Source of the DNA: Ganoderma boninense
Taxonomy: Eukaryota > Basidiomycota > Agaricomycetes > Polyporales > Polyporaceae
Assembly (NCBI GenBank): GCA_002900995.3
Contig: CM035305.1
Coordinates: forward strand, 310,001 to 374,000
DNA: 64,000 nt
Reading direction: 5' to 3'
Position numbers and translations under genes: made by a program. Below, one piece after another: positions 46,406 through 57,899 of the stretch (within the stretch, counting starts at the first letter, position 1; each line of letters begins with the position of its first letter). The notes below the pieces were generated by a model. It was not told the DNA's origin, made no database searches, and saw only the letters and a program-made list of their open reading frames with translations.

Positions 46406-47448
46406 CTAAGCAGGATGGGAAGAGGAAGGTATGCGCAGTAACACGCTGGGGTCTCGAATGCGCGGAAGGCTCTCCATCAGAATGGACACGGGCTCTCGCG
46501 GGTCGTCTGCCTGGTGAACGTCGCTATCGTACCCTATCGGGAGAAAGTATCCACGCCGCGTAGGTCCATCTTCGCCCAGCCGAACCGTCACGCCGGTCTC
46601 CCTCCCGTCGCTATTGCCGCGCAGTGCCGCTCTGGCGACGTGAGCATCGTCTTCCTCCTCCATCGGCACAGTTTGCGTGCCAACATCTCTCCAGGTAGGA
46701 ATCTGAAATATGTCGCCGATCGCCTTCCAGTGCTCGCGCTCGTGCATTCGTCTGTAATGGAATATTTCCTTGGCGGTAATTAGTACCACTAACGTATCAA
46801 TTGCAAATCCATGACTCACCACTGGGAACGATTCTTTCGCGACCTGGGCCAGAGCCTTGATAGTCGGCAGCATGTCGTAGGGCGTTGGAGTGCATTGGTA
46901 CGGTGTGACGTGGGTAATTAAGTCGCGAAAGCACCTCCAGTCCTCGAATTCGCTAAGGCGAGGGTGCAGCACCGCCCAAGAGTGCACGGCGATGATGAGG
47001 GTACGAGTTGCCGTCCAGGCTTCCATCGGGTGGAACCACCTTTCGCATATCTCGGTCTCCATGTAAGCGATGGCAGCCTCCACCTGCTGCACTTCCTCTT
47101 CCGTCACCCTGCTGACGCACATCGGAACCTGAAACAAGTTCGGGAGAGGGAGACGGGTACATGGATAGGAATTTGCTAACCGTCATCTTCCAATGAGGCC
47201 CGCGCATCACGCGCAGGAAATACTTGAGGTCCCGGGTATTGGCGAGCGTGTCCTCAGGGGGAACTGGTTGCCAATGCCACCGGGCGAACAGGAACACTTT
47301 GAGAGGGTGGCCTTCCGGAGGTGGAACAGAGATAATGATTGGCACAACCATGATCAAAAGCTGCAGATGATGAGCGAGGACGGTGTGGTGTTGACGACGC
47401 GTCCTGGACACCATCCTCAATCTGATCAATTCTTGGCGTGTGGTCCAT
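46406..47448 (-). CDS. Uncharacterised protein, multi-exon
   Basis: Exons can be followed from about 47448 to the stop at 46406. The first conserved-looking part reads PIIISVPPPEGHPLKVFLFA, RWHW... KYFLRVMRGPHWKMT. After an intron with donor GTTAGC come VPMCVSRVTEEEVQQVEAAI, YMETEICERWF and SEFEDWRCFRDLITHVTPYQ. A further intron leads to FHYRRMHEREHWKAIGDIFQ and an acidic C-terminal region. The first exon changes frame near 47340-47400, so the start (MDHTPRIDQ at 47448 or MVVPIII lower down) is unsure. No known domain. Confidence 0.5.
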
Positions 47449-47555
47449 GGATTCTCACAATCACGTGCTCGATTCCGAACTCGTTAAGTGGGTTACGTGC
47501 AGCGCGCAGGGGGTCCAGGGTGCGTAGCGAAGAATTTGCGGCTATGTAGCATTGG

Positions 47556-47562
47556 TATATAA
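47556..47562 (+). promoter_or_regulatory. Possible TATA box
   Basis: TATATAA lies 38 bp upstream of the ATG at 47595, in the short divergent spacer between two unknown genes. Confidence 0.4.
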
Positions 47563-47594
47563 CAGTCGAGCTGGCAGCGCTTCAGCTCGCAGTC

Positions 47595-48308
47595 ATGCCC
47601 TTGAAGCGTACGCTCTCCCAGCGGTCGCCATCGGCGAGTCCTCTCCGTAAACTCCCTCGCCTCACCACCGTCGATGTTCCTGCGTCGCCTCACGGTGGAT
47701 CTGGCACCCCTGCGCCTGTGTCGCCTTCCGATACCGAGCACATCCCGTCTCCTCCGACATCCACCGTTCCGCTGGGCTTGCCGTCTCCATCGTCCTACAA
47801 CTCCATATCCCGAACCACCTCCCTGGGACACATGGACTCAGCGCAGCTTGCCGCTCGCCTCGAAGATTTGACAGAACACTACGACCGGGCGGTGGACGAG
47901 GTGGAGGCCGAAATCGTGGAGTTGAAGCGGCAAATTAGCATCGCCAGCCGCTTGGTCGAGTCAACCCCTTCGTTCGAATATCTCCCTCCTCGCTCTCCCT
48001 CCCCTCCCCTCTCATTCGGCTCATCGCAAGGGGCGCATGTCGAGCTTGTGGGCCGTCTCGAGGAGTTGACAGACCGGTACGATCACACGGTCGAGAAGGC
48101 GGGGGCGGAGGTCTGCAGACTGCAGCGACAGGTCAATGCTGCGCGCCATCGTCTGTCCGCCGCGGGATCCGACGACATACCGGCTGGACATTTGGTGTAT
48201 CACGCCGTCTCGGCCGTACGTGGCTCTGCTGCGGATGATGTTGAAGGCGAACAAGTGGACGGCCGACTCTGGAGTTCGGGTTGCGTCAAACAGGCGAAGA
48301 ACCTTTAA
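47595..48308 (+). CDS. Uncharacterised protein with duplicated coiled coil
   Basis: Begins MPLKRTLSQRSPSASPLRKL with a Ser/Pro-rich, basic leader of about 80 residues. Two related helical segments follow: AQLAARLEDLTEHYDRAVDE, VEAEIVELKRQISIASRL (about residues 82-120) and VELVGRLEELTDRYDHTVEK, AGAEVCRLQRQVNAARHRL (about 150-190). The pair clearly arose by internal duplication. The C-terminal 40 residues could be altered by an unrecognised intron. Divergent from the 46406-47448 gene with about 150 bp between. Confidence 0.58.
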   Translation: MPLKRTLSQRSPSASPLRKLPRLTTVDVPASPHGGSGTPAPVSPSDTEHIPSPPTSTVPLGLPSPSSYNSISRTTSLGHMDSAQLAARLEDLTEHYDRAVDEVEAEIVELKRQISIASRLVESTPSFEYLPPRSPSPPLSFGSSQGAHVELVGRLEELTDRYDHTVEKAGAEVCRLQRQVNAARHRLSAAGSDDIPAGHLVYHAVSAVRGSAADDVEGEQVDGRLWSSGCVKQAKNL

Positions 48309-48900
48309 GGAACAGCCTGTGTACGTCGTGGCATCCAAAGAGGGTTCGCAACCTTCTCTTCGACGTACATGATCGCAACCCTCAGGTGGTTTAGTAGCAG
48401 GCTGGATTAGCTCTTTTTCTTGTATACCGTCGATACAATGGCAACTTACCTCAGTTTATGCCACGTCAGCTCGACCTCGTACAGGAAAGGAGTTAGAATC
48501 GATTTTAAAGCAGAGTGCCCCTCGGTCATCCACGAAGTAGGCGTCAGCAACGAGCGCACAGAACTTCGACAGTATTTGGACGACGTTCATGCCAGCGGCC
48601 AGCAACGGTCCCGCACATGCATGACTGTGGTGGGAGAGGGGGTCGTGCTGGCATGCAGGCGCCGGTGTTGCTGGCTGCCAGCGTCCCGTCCACGTGGTTG
48701 CAGGAGTGTCTAGACGCCCATTCTTGGTGCCGGCCTCCTTCCTTACTTGCACCTATTTACCTGAGCTATTAGTCGGTCTATTAACTCCGTCTTCCGTCAT
48801 CCTTCCCTCCTGTGATCGTTGTCTGCACCTTACACTGTTATTTGTGAAGGTACGTCGTACTCTCCGTTTTAAATCATTCTCTCATCTCCGTATGTAGCCT
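48309..48900. other. No confidently assigned gene
   Basis: A plus-strand frame (48420-48713) contains a stretch RKGVRIDFKAECPSVIHEVG with protein-like character, but no convincing start, domain or splice partners. Confidence 0.3.
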
Positions 48901-50414
48901 CTAGGCCGGCTTCGGCGTGCCTAGGCTTCGCCGGTTGAGTCCCCACCGTCAGCCCGCGCTTGCATACTGAGGCGGAACCTGCTGCTGGTTGAATTGCAGT
49001 AAGTCCTGGCGTCGTGCTTTGTTATACAGATATTTCTTAACGAACCATTTCACACAGCTGCTACCGCCATAACGATTGGCGACTGTCCGAAGGACATCCG
49101 ATCATTACGCCTGCGTGGTAAGTTGTGAATGTTTCTTCATTGTCTCATTATTTCAAAGCGCAAATGCAAATACAGATGGCGCAGAGTGGTTATTTCCTGC
49201 GGTCCAAGGGGCGTGTAGATATGCAAGTGCCTATCCCTCCGTCGTGTCAAACCAAGGAAGACCTTCTTGGGCGTGTCTTGCCGCATTGCTCGGGCGACAT
49301 CTTGAGTTCGCCACCCATGGCAAAGAACATCAAGGCTACGTCTGGCCTCACATTTCCTGCCGACTTCGACTGCGATAATTTTGGCTCTTCAGACCTCAGC
49401 GACATCGAGGAGTCTGAGTCCTCCCCCCCGCCCGAGGGCCTGGAAGTTTTGCCAACCAAGTCTAAGGCTAGTGCCCGAGCAGTCATCTCAGTCGAGGACG
49501 ACTACGACCCTTTCGGTTCTTCCGATCTAACCGATATCGAAGATTTGGATTCGATAGTCCGTCCAGATGGCCCGAGAGCTTCGAGCCAAAAAGGACGCCG
49601 GTACGTGGGGCGTGAATCTGTATCCGCCGATGGGCAGCTGACTTTCCATCGCAGTGGTGGACGTTCCAAGCAGGGAGACGTCAATCGGATTCGGTCAGGA
49701 AAAGTCCGCCTAGCTCGCAAAGCCGTTATCGGTGCCCAAATGCATGTCAACACTCGTGCGTAGTTACATTTTTGTATGTGCTGTTCCTCACGGGCCACCC
49801 AGTGCACCTCGTCAATTTCTCCATGGAGAAAGCGGTCACGTACACCATGCACCAGGACACCAGTCAGGTGCAGTGTGAGGAACCAGTCCCTGCTATTTTA
49901 GATGGCGAAACCCCTCAACGTGTGGTCAGTGCAGACGGATACGACGTCCTATATCGTATCCCAGCGGCGTTTCGAGGCAAATCTTTGGTACGACGTATGT
50001 TTTCTCATATATACATCTTATACATGTTTTGTAGGACTACGTCTCCCACATCTGCGACGAATGGGGTCATCGCGCGCATATCAAGAAGTCGATCGCAAAC
50101 GACGCCAAGGGCCTATACGAGGGTGTTCCCTTACATTTAGCTATAGTACTGTTGAGCCGGCCTTGACAACCGCCCAATAGTACTGGACAACCGGTTCCGG
50201 CCGGAGAGACCAGCATGCATAGTATTACTGCACCGACCGGGCCGAACAAGGGGTCCGGGTGAATGCCAGCAGCCACTGGCCATAGGTTAATTGAAAGCAT
50301 GGCAGCGTACACAATCTTGTTACCTCTATGTTACCTCTGGTCCATGCCTTACACCTATTGCCTGTTTGAGCTGGAATTGACTCTGGTGGATTTGTCAAGG
50401 CAAGAACTATCCCA

Positions 50415-52110
50415 GTCAAGTTTCAATTCTTGTGGTGGGCTGGAATCATGAATCCCAACACCAACAGGACAGGCACCAGGGAACATTTGAGACTAGGGGG
50501 CAGGCCCAAATACCAACCAGCTGACTGGTACCCATTGCAATTTTCTGTGAATACCTTTCCTTTCACTGTCATCTGCCCACACTGGACAGGCTCAGTGTCT
50601 GAGTTGCCCAGCCCGCTGTTCTTGCTGGTCCCAGAGCATCTATGATTTAGCCGAACACCGGCCGGTCGCTGCTCCTATGCCCTCCAACCCCACTTCCACC
50701 GACCGGCCGGCGGACTCACCATTACCACCTCTGCCAACATGGTGGGAATCCATTTTGTTGCACTGTCATTCGCCCACACCGGACAGGCTCAGTNNNNNNN
50801 NNNNNNNNNNNNNNNNNNNNNNNNNNNNNNNNNNNNNNNNNNNNNNNNNNNNNNNNNNNNNNNNNNNNNNNNNNNNNNNNNNNNNNNNNNNNNTGCGAAC
50901 ATGCTGGCCCCTGCTCCACCACTCAACAGGCCCTCTGGCCGGCGCCATGCACCTCATGCGAGTGCACTGGACAGGCGCAAATACCAGCTCGGGATGCCCG
51001 GGGAGTGCACGAGAGTGTCCGACCTGCTGTATCCATCTCATGCGAGTGCGCCGGACAGGCGCAAATACCACCTCGGGATGAGTGCGAACCATGCTGGCCC
51101 CTGCTCCACCACTCAACAGGCCCTCTGGCCGGCGCCATGCACCTCATGCGAGTGCACTGGACAGGCGCAAATACCAGCTCGGGATGCCCGGGGAGTGCAC
51201 GAGAGTGTCCGACCTGCTCTATCCATCTCATGCGAGTGCACCGGACAGGCGCAAATACCACCTCGGGATGAGTGCGAACATGCTGGCCCCTGCTCCACCA
51301 CTCAACAGGCCCTCTGGCCGGCGCCATGCACCTCATGCGAATGCACTGGACAGGCGCAAATACCAGCTCGGGATGCCCGGGGAGTGCACGAGAGTGTCCG
51401 ACCTGCTGTATCCATCTCATGCGGGTGCACTGGACAGGCGCCAATACCACCTCGGGATGATCCCAGTCAAGTTTCAATTCTTGTGGTGGGCTGGAATCAT
51501 GAATCCCAACACAACAGGACAGGCACCAGGAACATTTGAGACTAGGGGGCAGGCCCAAATACCAACCAGCTGACTGGTACCCATTGCAATTTTCTGTGAA
51601 TACCTTTCCTTTCACTGTCATCTGCCCACACCGGACAGGCTCAGTGTCTGAGTGGCCCAGCCCGCTGTTCTTGCTGGTCCCAGAGCATCTATGATTTAGC
51701 CGAACACCGGCCGGTCGCTGCTCCTATGCCCTCCAACCCCACTTCCACCGACCGGCCGGCGGACTCACCATTACCACCTCTGCCAACATGGTGGGAATCC
51801 ATTTTGTTGCACTGTCATTCGCCCACACCGGACAGGCTCAGTGTCTGAGTGGCCCAGCCCGCTGTTCTTGCTGGTCCCAGAGCATCTATGATTTAGCCGA
51901 ACACCGGCCGGTCGCTGCTCCTATGCCCTCCAACCCACTTCCACCGACCGGCCGGCGGACTCACCATTACCACCTCTGCCAACATGGTGGGAATCCATTT
52001 TGTTGCACTGTCATTCGCCCACACCGGACAGGCTCAGTGTCTGAGTGGCCCAGCCCGCTGTTCTTGCTGGTCCCAGAGCATCTATGATTTAGCCGAACAC
52101 CGGCCGGTCG
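50415..52110. repeat. Nested tandem repeats around an assembly gap
   Basis: A roughly 196-bp unit (GCCCACACCGGACAGGCTCA ... TTTTGTTGCACTGTCATTC) recurs at about 50577, 51627, 51823 and 52019. A roughly 190-bp unit (TGCGAACATGCTGGCCCCTG ... ACCACCTCGGGATGAG, itself containing two GACAGGCGCAAATACCA half-units) occurs three times at about 50894-51460. A third block (GTCAAGTTTCAATTCTTGTG...) precedes each array at 50415 and 51464. The long open frames across here are repeat artefacts. Confidence 0.85.
50794..50893. other. Assembly gap of 100 N
   Basis: Exactly 100 N, a conventional placeholder of unknown true size, placed at the junction between two tandem-repeat families. Copy number and length here are unreliable. 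Confidence 0.99.
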
Positions 52111-53586
52111 CTGCTCCTATGTCCTCGAACCCCACTTCCACTGACCGGCCGGTGGCCCATCTTTGCTACCCTTTTAAACCTTTCGGATGTGTTTATACAT
52201 CCAGCCTGTGACTTTTCCCTAACGTTCTGAGGTCATCCCTATGGTGTGACAGTCTGCCATTGTGGATAGCCCTCCTGGAGAATATTTCCCATCAGCCCTT
52301 CCTCATGATACTCATGATGATTTGGCCTCAAAGTGTGAGCACAGAGGATATAGCAACCATCAGAGGGGGACATTGCAGTCATTAAACCCTCACCCTCAAT
52401 TTGCCCACCTACGGGCACCATTTACCTCGCCCCCCCAGCATGCATGCCTAATGATTTACCCACTATGTACCTCACACAGGCCACCAGCAGATGGCACAGA
52501 TCCATGTAAAATAACTTGGCACAGTGTTAATGCCACCTGGATCTTTGGCCACCTCAACTGGACCTCATTCTCCACCTGTGGAGCATCTACCATTCCCTGG
52601 AGGACATAGGACAGTCCTTCCCATGGATTTCTATCACTGTCCCCTCCGGTCCTGCCAGTATTTATAGGACCGACATTCTCACCGGCCGGCCCCGGCCGGC
52701 CACTACTTATGCTGCTTTGTCAGCTCCGGCTACCCAGTATTACTGGGGTATCTTATGGGAACCATGTGCCTATACAAGGCCACCCCGGGCGATCTGAAAG
52801 GCACTACGCGTCTCAGCACGCTCTGGCACGCCATCGGGCACAAGGTTAGTGCTCGCCTGCTGTGTAAAGCACGCCCAAGTGATTTATGCAAACGTGCAGT
52901 GCGATGACCCGACACCTGCGTCTGACATATTGCATTCGGGCCAGACTTTCAGAGCGGCCGTGGCTGCTATCTCCGGTCTGGACATGGTGAGCGCATATGT
53001 GATGGCGGCTCTCGAGGCTATCGATCCTCTCCAGCATTATTTGCTGGAGACGTTATGGCAGAAGACATGCGAGCGGGAGCCCGTCCAGCAGTTATTTGAC
53101 TCCGTAAACGGGGGCCTGGCGTACGAAGGTCGCGAGATCGTTTTCAATCGCGACTCGCAAGATCACTGGGATCGACATGATCCCCATTGGTCTTGGGGAA
53201 ACATGCTGTACTTCGGTACATTCACGCTGGCTGAACTACGATACCCGCAACTCAATCTCACTGTCATCTTGCGCCCAGGAGACCTGGTTTTTCACCGCGG
53301 TCGGGATTTGTTGCATAATGCTCGCGCCCGTGGCGAAGGGTCGCGTAACTTTCTTGTGCATTTTACTCATCAGCACATGTGGGACTACATTGGGTTGACG
53401 TGTGCGTCTTCGAAAGCTCATAATGTGCGCGGTTGATGGCGTAGCAGTACTGTACCTATGTACATAATAATTCCTTACATTGCCATTAATCGAAGAATCA
53501 TCTGCCATTGTTCTGGATCCCTCTTACAGTCAATGAGAGGTCGTATGGACTGTAAGATGTCGATTTAATTTTTGTCGTAGTTTCCT

Positions 53587-56500
53587 CTACAGCGGTGAAT
53601 CACTCACTAGTGTGTAGTTCAACTTGTTGTCACAGGGAACTTGGCTGCGTTGAGTTTTCTGGAATACTTGCTGCAGTCCTTCATCTTCGTCCTCGACCAT
53701 ATCGGCTATCATTTGGGAGTGTTGGTTGTAGGCCGCGAGAGCGCATCTTTCAACCTCCTTCGCCATTTGTCTGTACATATCTGACTTCTGCGTTGCGTAC
53801 GCCCTTGCTCCCGGGGACATAGAATCGTTGTCAGCCTTGTCCCATGCATTTGATGCGAAAAGGAATCCTCGACGTGCCGCCCTAGCATCGGCATACAGCA
53901 AATTTACTTCTTCATCGGTACGCTTCTTGGCGGCCCATGCACGGAACCAATCCACCCTTCTGCCTGATTTCCCTGTAAACGAATAGAATATGTCCTGGGA
54001 ATAGGTAGTGGACGTACATTCCAACTCCCACAACTCTACAGCTTCCGTCGATGTAGATTGCGGTGCAGCGGGCTGAAATATCCAGGGCAACTGGCGTTTG
54101 GTATCGCCGGGGTTATGCAGTTGTCGGGTGGGCGGAATGATGAGATCTTTGTTTTTGTCGATGGACCGCAGTGCCTGAGGTATATGAACTTCTTCGTCTA
54201 GGAGCATGGAGGGTGCGAGGAGCCGCCTCATCCGATCTAAGTTCCCGTTGTACATGTCGGCGAGAAACTTGGTGTGGTCTTGCACGCCTTTGATTTTACG
54301 CTGGCTGCGGGTGTGATCTTTCTGTCCTCGGGCATGCTTCTCCTTCTCCTCCAGCAGGGCCCCCTTCTTCCGCAACGAAATTCGAATGCTGGCGAGCAAG
54401 TCGTAGGCATGGCCTGTGCGGAGCTTGAACTCGGCGACAGCGGCACGAATGAGGATTGGATCCGCGTGGTCTGATGCCCATTCGACAAGGGAGGGGAGGC
54501 CCAGCGTCTGTGTTTCCGGCCCGTGTTGGGCAAGTTCAGGGTCTTCTAGGTCTTCCTCACAGAGTATCTCTCCGTAGCCGGACACACCATCGTCATCGAC
54601 GGCTAAGGCGGGTATGGTGGTGCGGAGCTCTTTGCGCAATTCGTCCAGACTATCACCGAGTGCTCGTCGAGCTGCTCCTAGTTGGGCCACTGTATCCGAT
54701 GTCACTCCTCCTTTGCCTAGGACCGACTGACGATACAAATTGACCCGTCGTTTCAGCTCCGCCCTGTACGCATTGATGCGTCAGATTCATATTCATTTAT
54801 TCAGGTAACTCGGGTTGAACTCACTGGGTATACTCAAGCTCGATGCTATTTTTGATACAGAGTAGCGCGGATGGCGGAAGGAGGGGTGCGACAGAGATGA
54901 CGGGCCGCAATGGTGGTGAGGTTCTCGTCTCGTGGCCAGGCCTCTTGTCGGATTGGGACTCATCCATACCTGCAGCCAAGCCTACTCCGGACGGCTTTAC
55001 GGTGCGCCCTAGAAGTTCGTCCAATGCTGAACCTTTGCTAGGGACTAAGCCGGCGTAATCAGTTACACGAAGCGCACACGTCTGTGGCGCTTACATTTTG
55101 AGGGATCTAAGACATACACACTAGGTTGTCGGCGACCTTGCGTGGCACGCGTCCGGTATGTGACGGGTGTAAGTGCCTCATCTTCTATGTCGAGCCGCAG
55201 CCAGTCCTGCAATTCTGCGGCCCCCGCTTCCTCGGTGAGTGCCGCCAGATCTCTCGTTTGTACTAACTGCAGATGAAGCTTCTCCTTTAGTTTGCGATAA
55301 AGGTATTTCCCTTACGCAGGAGGGATGTTCGTCAGGCCGCCACATTTGGTATCGATGACCAAAAAATAAACGCACCTCGACCCTCGTTTTTGTACCAGTT
55401 CCACGAGTTGAAGAAATCGTTGAGCGCGTCCCTACGTGCTCCTCCATTCATCTCGCGCGTGGACAACCCTATCGCGTTATGCTCGGCCCATATGGTCTCC
55501 ACCATCTCCCCGCATGTATGACCGGTGCCCTGCTTGAAGCCCATACAGTACTCTGTCTGACATGATTCTTTGTGGGCGAGCATGTGCATCTGGGGGAGTA
55601 GAATGCGAAGGTGCTCCAGGACAGGCAGATACTTGCTGGGGAGATCCCATTGTTTCCATCGTTCCAGCAGATGAGCGATGTACTGACATCCGACGTCATA
55701 CGTCAGTAGCCACTCTTCGAGTTCCTCCGCCGTCTCCAATGCCCCTGACATTGCAAGGTCCAGTAGAGGAAATCTGTTAAGCTGATTTCAATACAAGTCA
55801 GCCGAGCTGGGTGCAACACGTACGCTTCTCCCCCGGGCATGTCACAAGTACCTCTAGCTCTGAAACATCCATGTCGAGTACATGTGACGGAGATCACACC
55901 GCTAACGTCGAGGTTCTTGAACTTTCCGATGCGTTGTGACCGTGTGACCTTGAAACCACTGCATGTCTCCAGCTAAGCCGTGGACAATCAGCTATGCACG
56001 GCCGATGGACGAGAGTAACTGACGATAGTCCACTCTTCCTTTGGATACTTCTTCAAAAAGTCTTGAAGCTTGTTCACGTTGTTAAAAAAACCATAATCCC
56101 CGACAAGGCTGTAGTCCGTGTCGTCTCCGGGTTTCGTCTTCTTCTGCAAACTGTAGTTCCCGTCCGCCCCCAGAAATAGCCTGTAGATATATCTACATCC
56201 TCGGACGTTCAGTGAACTCTCTCAAACCACTAGGGCGCCCGAGAACTCACGCCATATCCGGGTCTGTTGACTTGAAGTCCGAAGGGATGTTGACGCCAGG
56301 CCAAGGACATGTGAAGCAAGGTACGGTCAACAGGTTCGGATCTCGCCCGGGATAGCGAATTCCGTGAGATGACCCGGAGCGTTTTACCATCTTCAAGAAG
56401 CGCCAAAGCCGAAAGACGTACAAAAACTCGCGATAGCGGTCCTGTTTTAGGTGGAGATGAGGTGGCGCATGGAGGAAATGCGGTTCACTCACTGTTACCA

Positions 56501-57640
56501 AGTGAGCGGCTGAGTTGTTCGTTCGCCTACGAAGCTTCCGCATGTAGTCGTACGTGGATTTTCTCGACGCTAAAATGTCTTCATGGGCATCCTCGAGGAC
56601 ATCCACCGTAAATGCGCTCTGTAACTTTTGAAAGCTCGCGGGTATTAAGCCTGCGAGGACAAGCTGTTCCTCGTCAGCCATACGACGAGGTGAGCTACAT
56701 TCGCAGTACTCCATACGAACGGTATGAATGCCGTTCGTATGTGTCACGACTAGTGTGTGGATGTTGGGAGGACCTGACGCGACTTGAGGGCATCTGTGGC
56801 CTTGATGTCCGAGATAGAAGACTAAGCCCAAATCATACAGGTCTCGCTTCTGGAAGCACCATTTCGAAACCGTAGGATTAGGTTGGATCCACTCTTCCAC
56901 CCAGTGATACGGTGTGTTGCGATGAGCGTAGCACATGCACACTCGACACAAGGCGGGAGGTTCCGAACAGTCTCGACAACGATAGACCGCTGGGCGCTGC
57001 TTGCAGTGCTGACAGGTACCTGGGATCAGAGCATGGGCCTCTCTCTCGAGTAGACGATGTAGAATCTGTGGTAGATGAGATCGAGCTTCATCCAACTTGT
57101 CTCCAGCCGACTTCTATACGGTAGATTTAAAGTGGCGTCCACTTGATATAGTGACGAACCACTGACCTTCTTTTTTCGCGGTGCCGTCGCAGCTTCAGAC
57201 GTCGAGGTTGTTTCCCCAATATTCGCCTCCTCGAGATTACGGGGCTTCGAAGACGCGGGGACGGTATCCGTCAGGTCGGCGGAGACGTCTCCACTGATAT
57301 CGTGAGATAGAGACGTCAATGATCCGTGCTGATGTGGTTGGGAAACCTCTGCAAAAGGGTGCTGCCCGTGCTCATCCTGTATTCTAGCCTGATCATGAGA
57401 AGACTGGCCTGTCGCATCCACAGGTGGTGGCGAATGCAGACGCGGTTGTTTCGCAGGACGGGCGCTGTCGTATTCCGCCACCTCCACCGTGCGTTCAGTC
57501 CATTCCACGCCAGAGGGGCCAGCTTCATAGTAGTTGTGCACAACGACCGAAGCTGCTCGACCAGATGGACGACCTGACGGCGCTGGTGTGCGATCGATGA
57601 CATGGTGAGGATTATTCTTCTTCGTCTTCCGGAAAGCCAT
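53587..57640 (-). CDS. KDZ transposase, CxC2 type, complete
   Basis: A multi-exon gene from ATG 57640 (MAFRKTKKNNPHHVIDRTPA) to a stop at 53587. A disordered N-terminus is followed by the CxC2 cysteine cluster (about 56850-57030: CQHCKQRPAVYRCRDCSEPP, CRVCMCYAHRNTPYHWVEEW). Then come DLGLVFYLGHQGHRCP and EYCECSSP. The catalytic core shows LFLGADGNYSLQKK, SGVISVTCTRHGCF with DMPGGE, LTYDVGCQYIAH (about 55705), HMLAHKESCQTEYCMGF and the Glu motif ETIWAEHNAIGLSTREM (about 55445-55500). Then comes ALNDFFNSWNWYK and a C-terminal helical region (53587-54738). All expected acidic catalytic positions are present and exons join over short introns, so it may be active. It runs tail-to-tail with the oxygenase gene, 150 bp between stops. 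Element ends not found. Confidence 0.85.
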
Positions 57641-57899
57641 GGCGCGAAGCTTTCCAAGTACTAGCTAGAATGTGTAAAATCTGTAAGCAATTGATACAGG
57701 ACGAAAAAGCCAATGAAGCGTAGACTGGACAGTTAGGATGTGGCGGCGATCGGTGTCTTACAGGTTGGCGTACATCGATAGCGTGTGTTGCGGACAGCGA
57801 AAATGATTATAGCGTTTACAGCCCGTATCTCTCCATGTGTGAAACCGGAGGCCTGGACTACATAAAAAGAGCGATACAAAACTTATAACGATAACAGTA
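57641..57899. other. Short spacer
   Basis: No gene seen; it lies between the KDZ start and the 3' end of the next minus-strand gene. Confidence 0.5.

Larger units (their letters stand above)
50143..52743. mobile_element. ~2.6-kb repeat-rich non-coding insertion with imperfect terminal inverted repeats
   Basis: The left end (AGTACTGTTGAGCCGGCCTT, GACAA) and the right end read in reverse (AATACTGGGTAGCCGGAGCT, GACAA) are imperfect inverted repeats. Both continue into GGCCGG-rich sequence. The interior is two families of tandem repeats plus CCGG-rich spacers and no convincing gene. Exact borders and a target duplication could not be fixed by eye, and the right end is itself palindromic (CCCAGTATTACTGGG). 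It splits the oxygenase gene. It may be a MITE-like or repeat-inflated non-autonomous DNA element. Confidence 0.6.
49005..53436 (+). pseudogene. 2OG-Fe(II) oxygenase gene, TET/JBP-like, split by a large insertion
   Basis: N-terminal exons run from at least 49060 (CYRHNDWRLSEGHPIITPA) through 49176-49757 (MAQSGYFLRSKGRVDM; two acidic DNFGSSDLSDIEESE / DPFGSSDLTDIEDLD repeats). They continue through two introns to YVSHICDEWGHRAHIKKSIA (about 50038-50135). A 2.6-kb insertion follows. Coding resumes near 52750: CLYKATPGDLKGTTRLSTLW, HAIGHK, a GTTAGT...GCAG intron, then SGQTFRAAVAAISGLDMVSA. The oxygenase core has HWDRHD (HxD at 53164-53172), LRPGDLVFHRGRDLLH (distal His at 53314) and EGSRNFLVHF (Arg at 53344), stop at 53436. 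These match the metal and 2-oxoglutarate ligands of fungal TET/JBP-like dioxygenases. The core is intact; the insertion probably breaks the gene unless it is spliced out. Confidence 0.65.

Noticed and set aside
50739..51621. Open frames of 130-266 codons crossing or beside the N gap
   Set aside because: They translate tandem repeats and run through unknown bases; the same peptide repeats appear on both strands.
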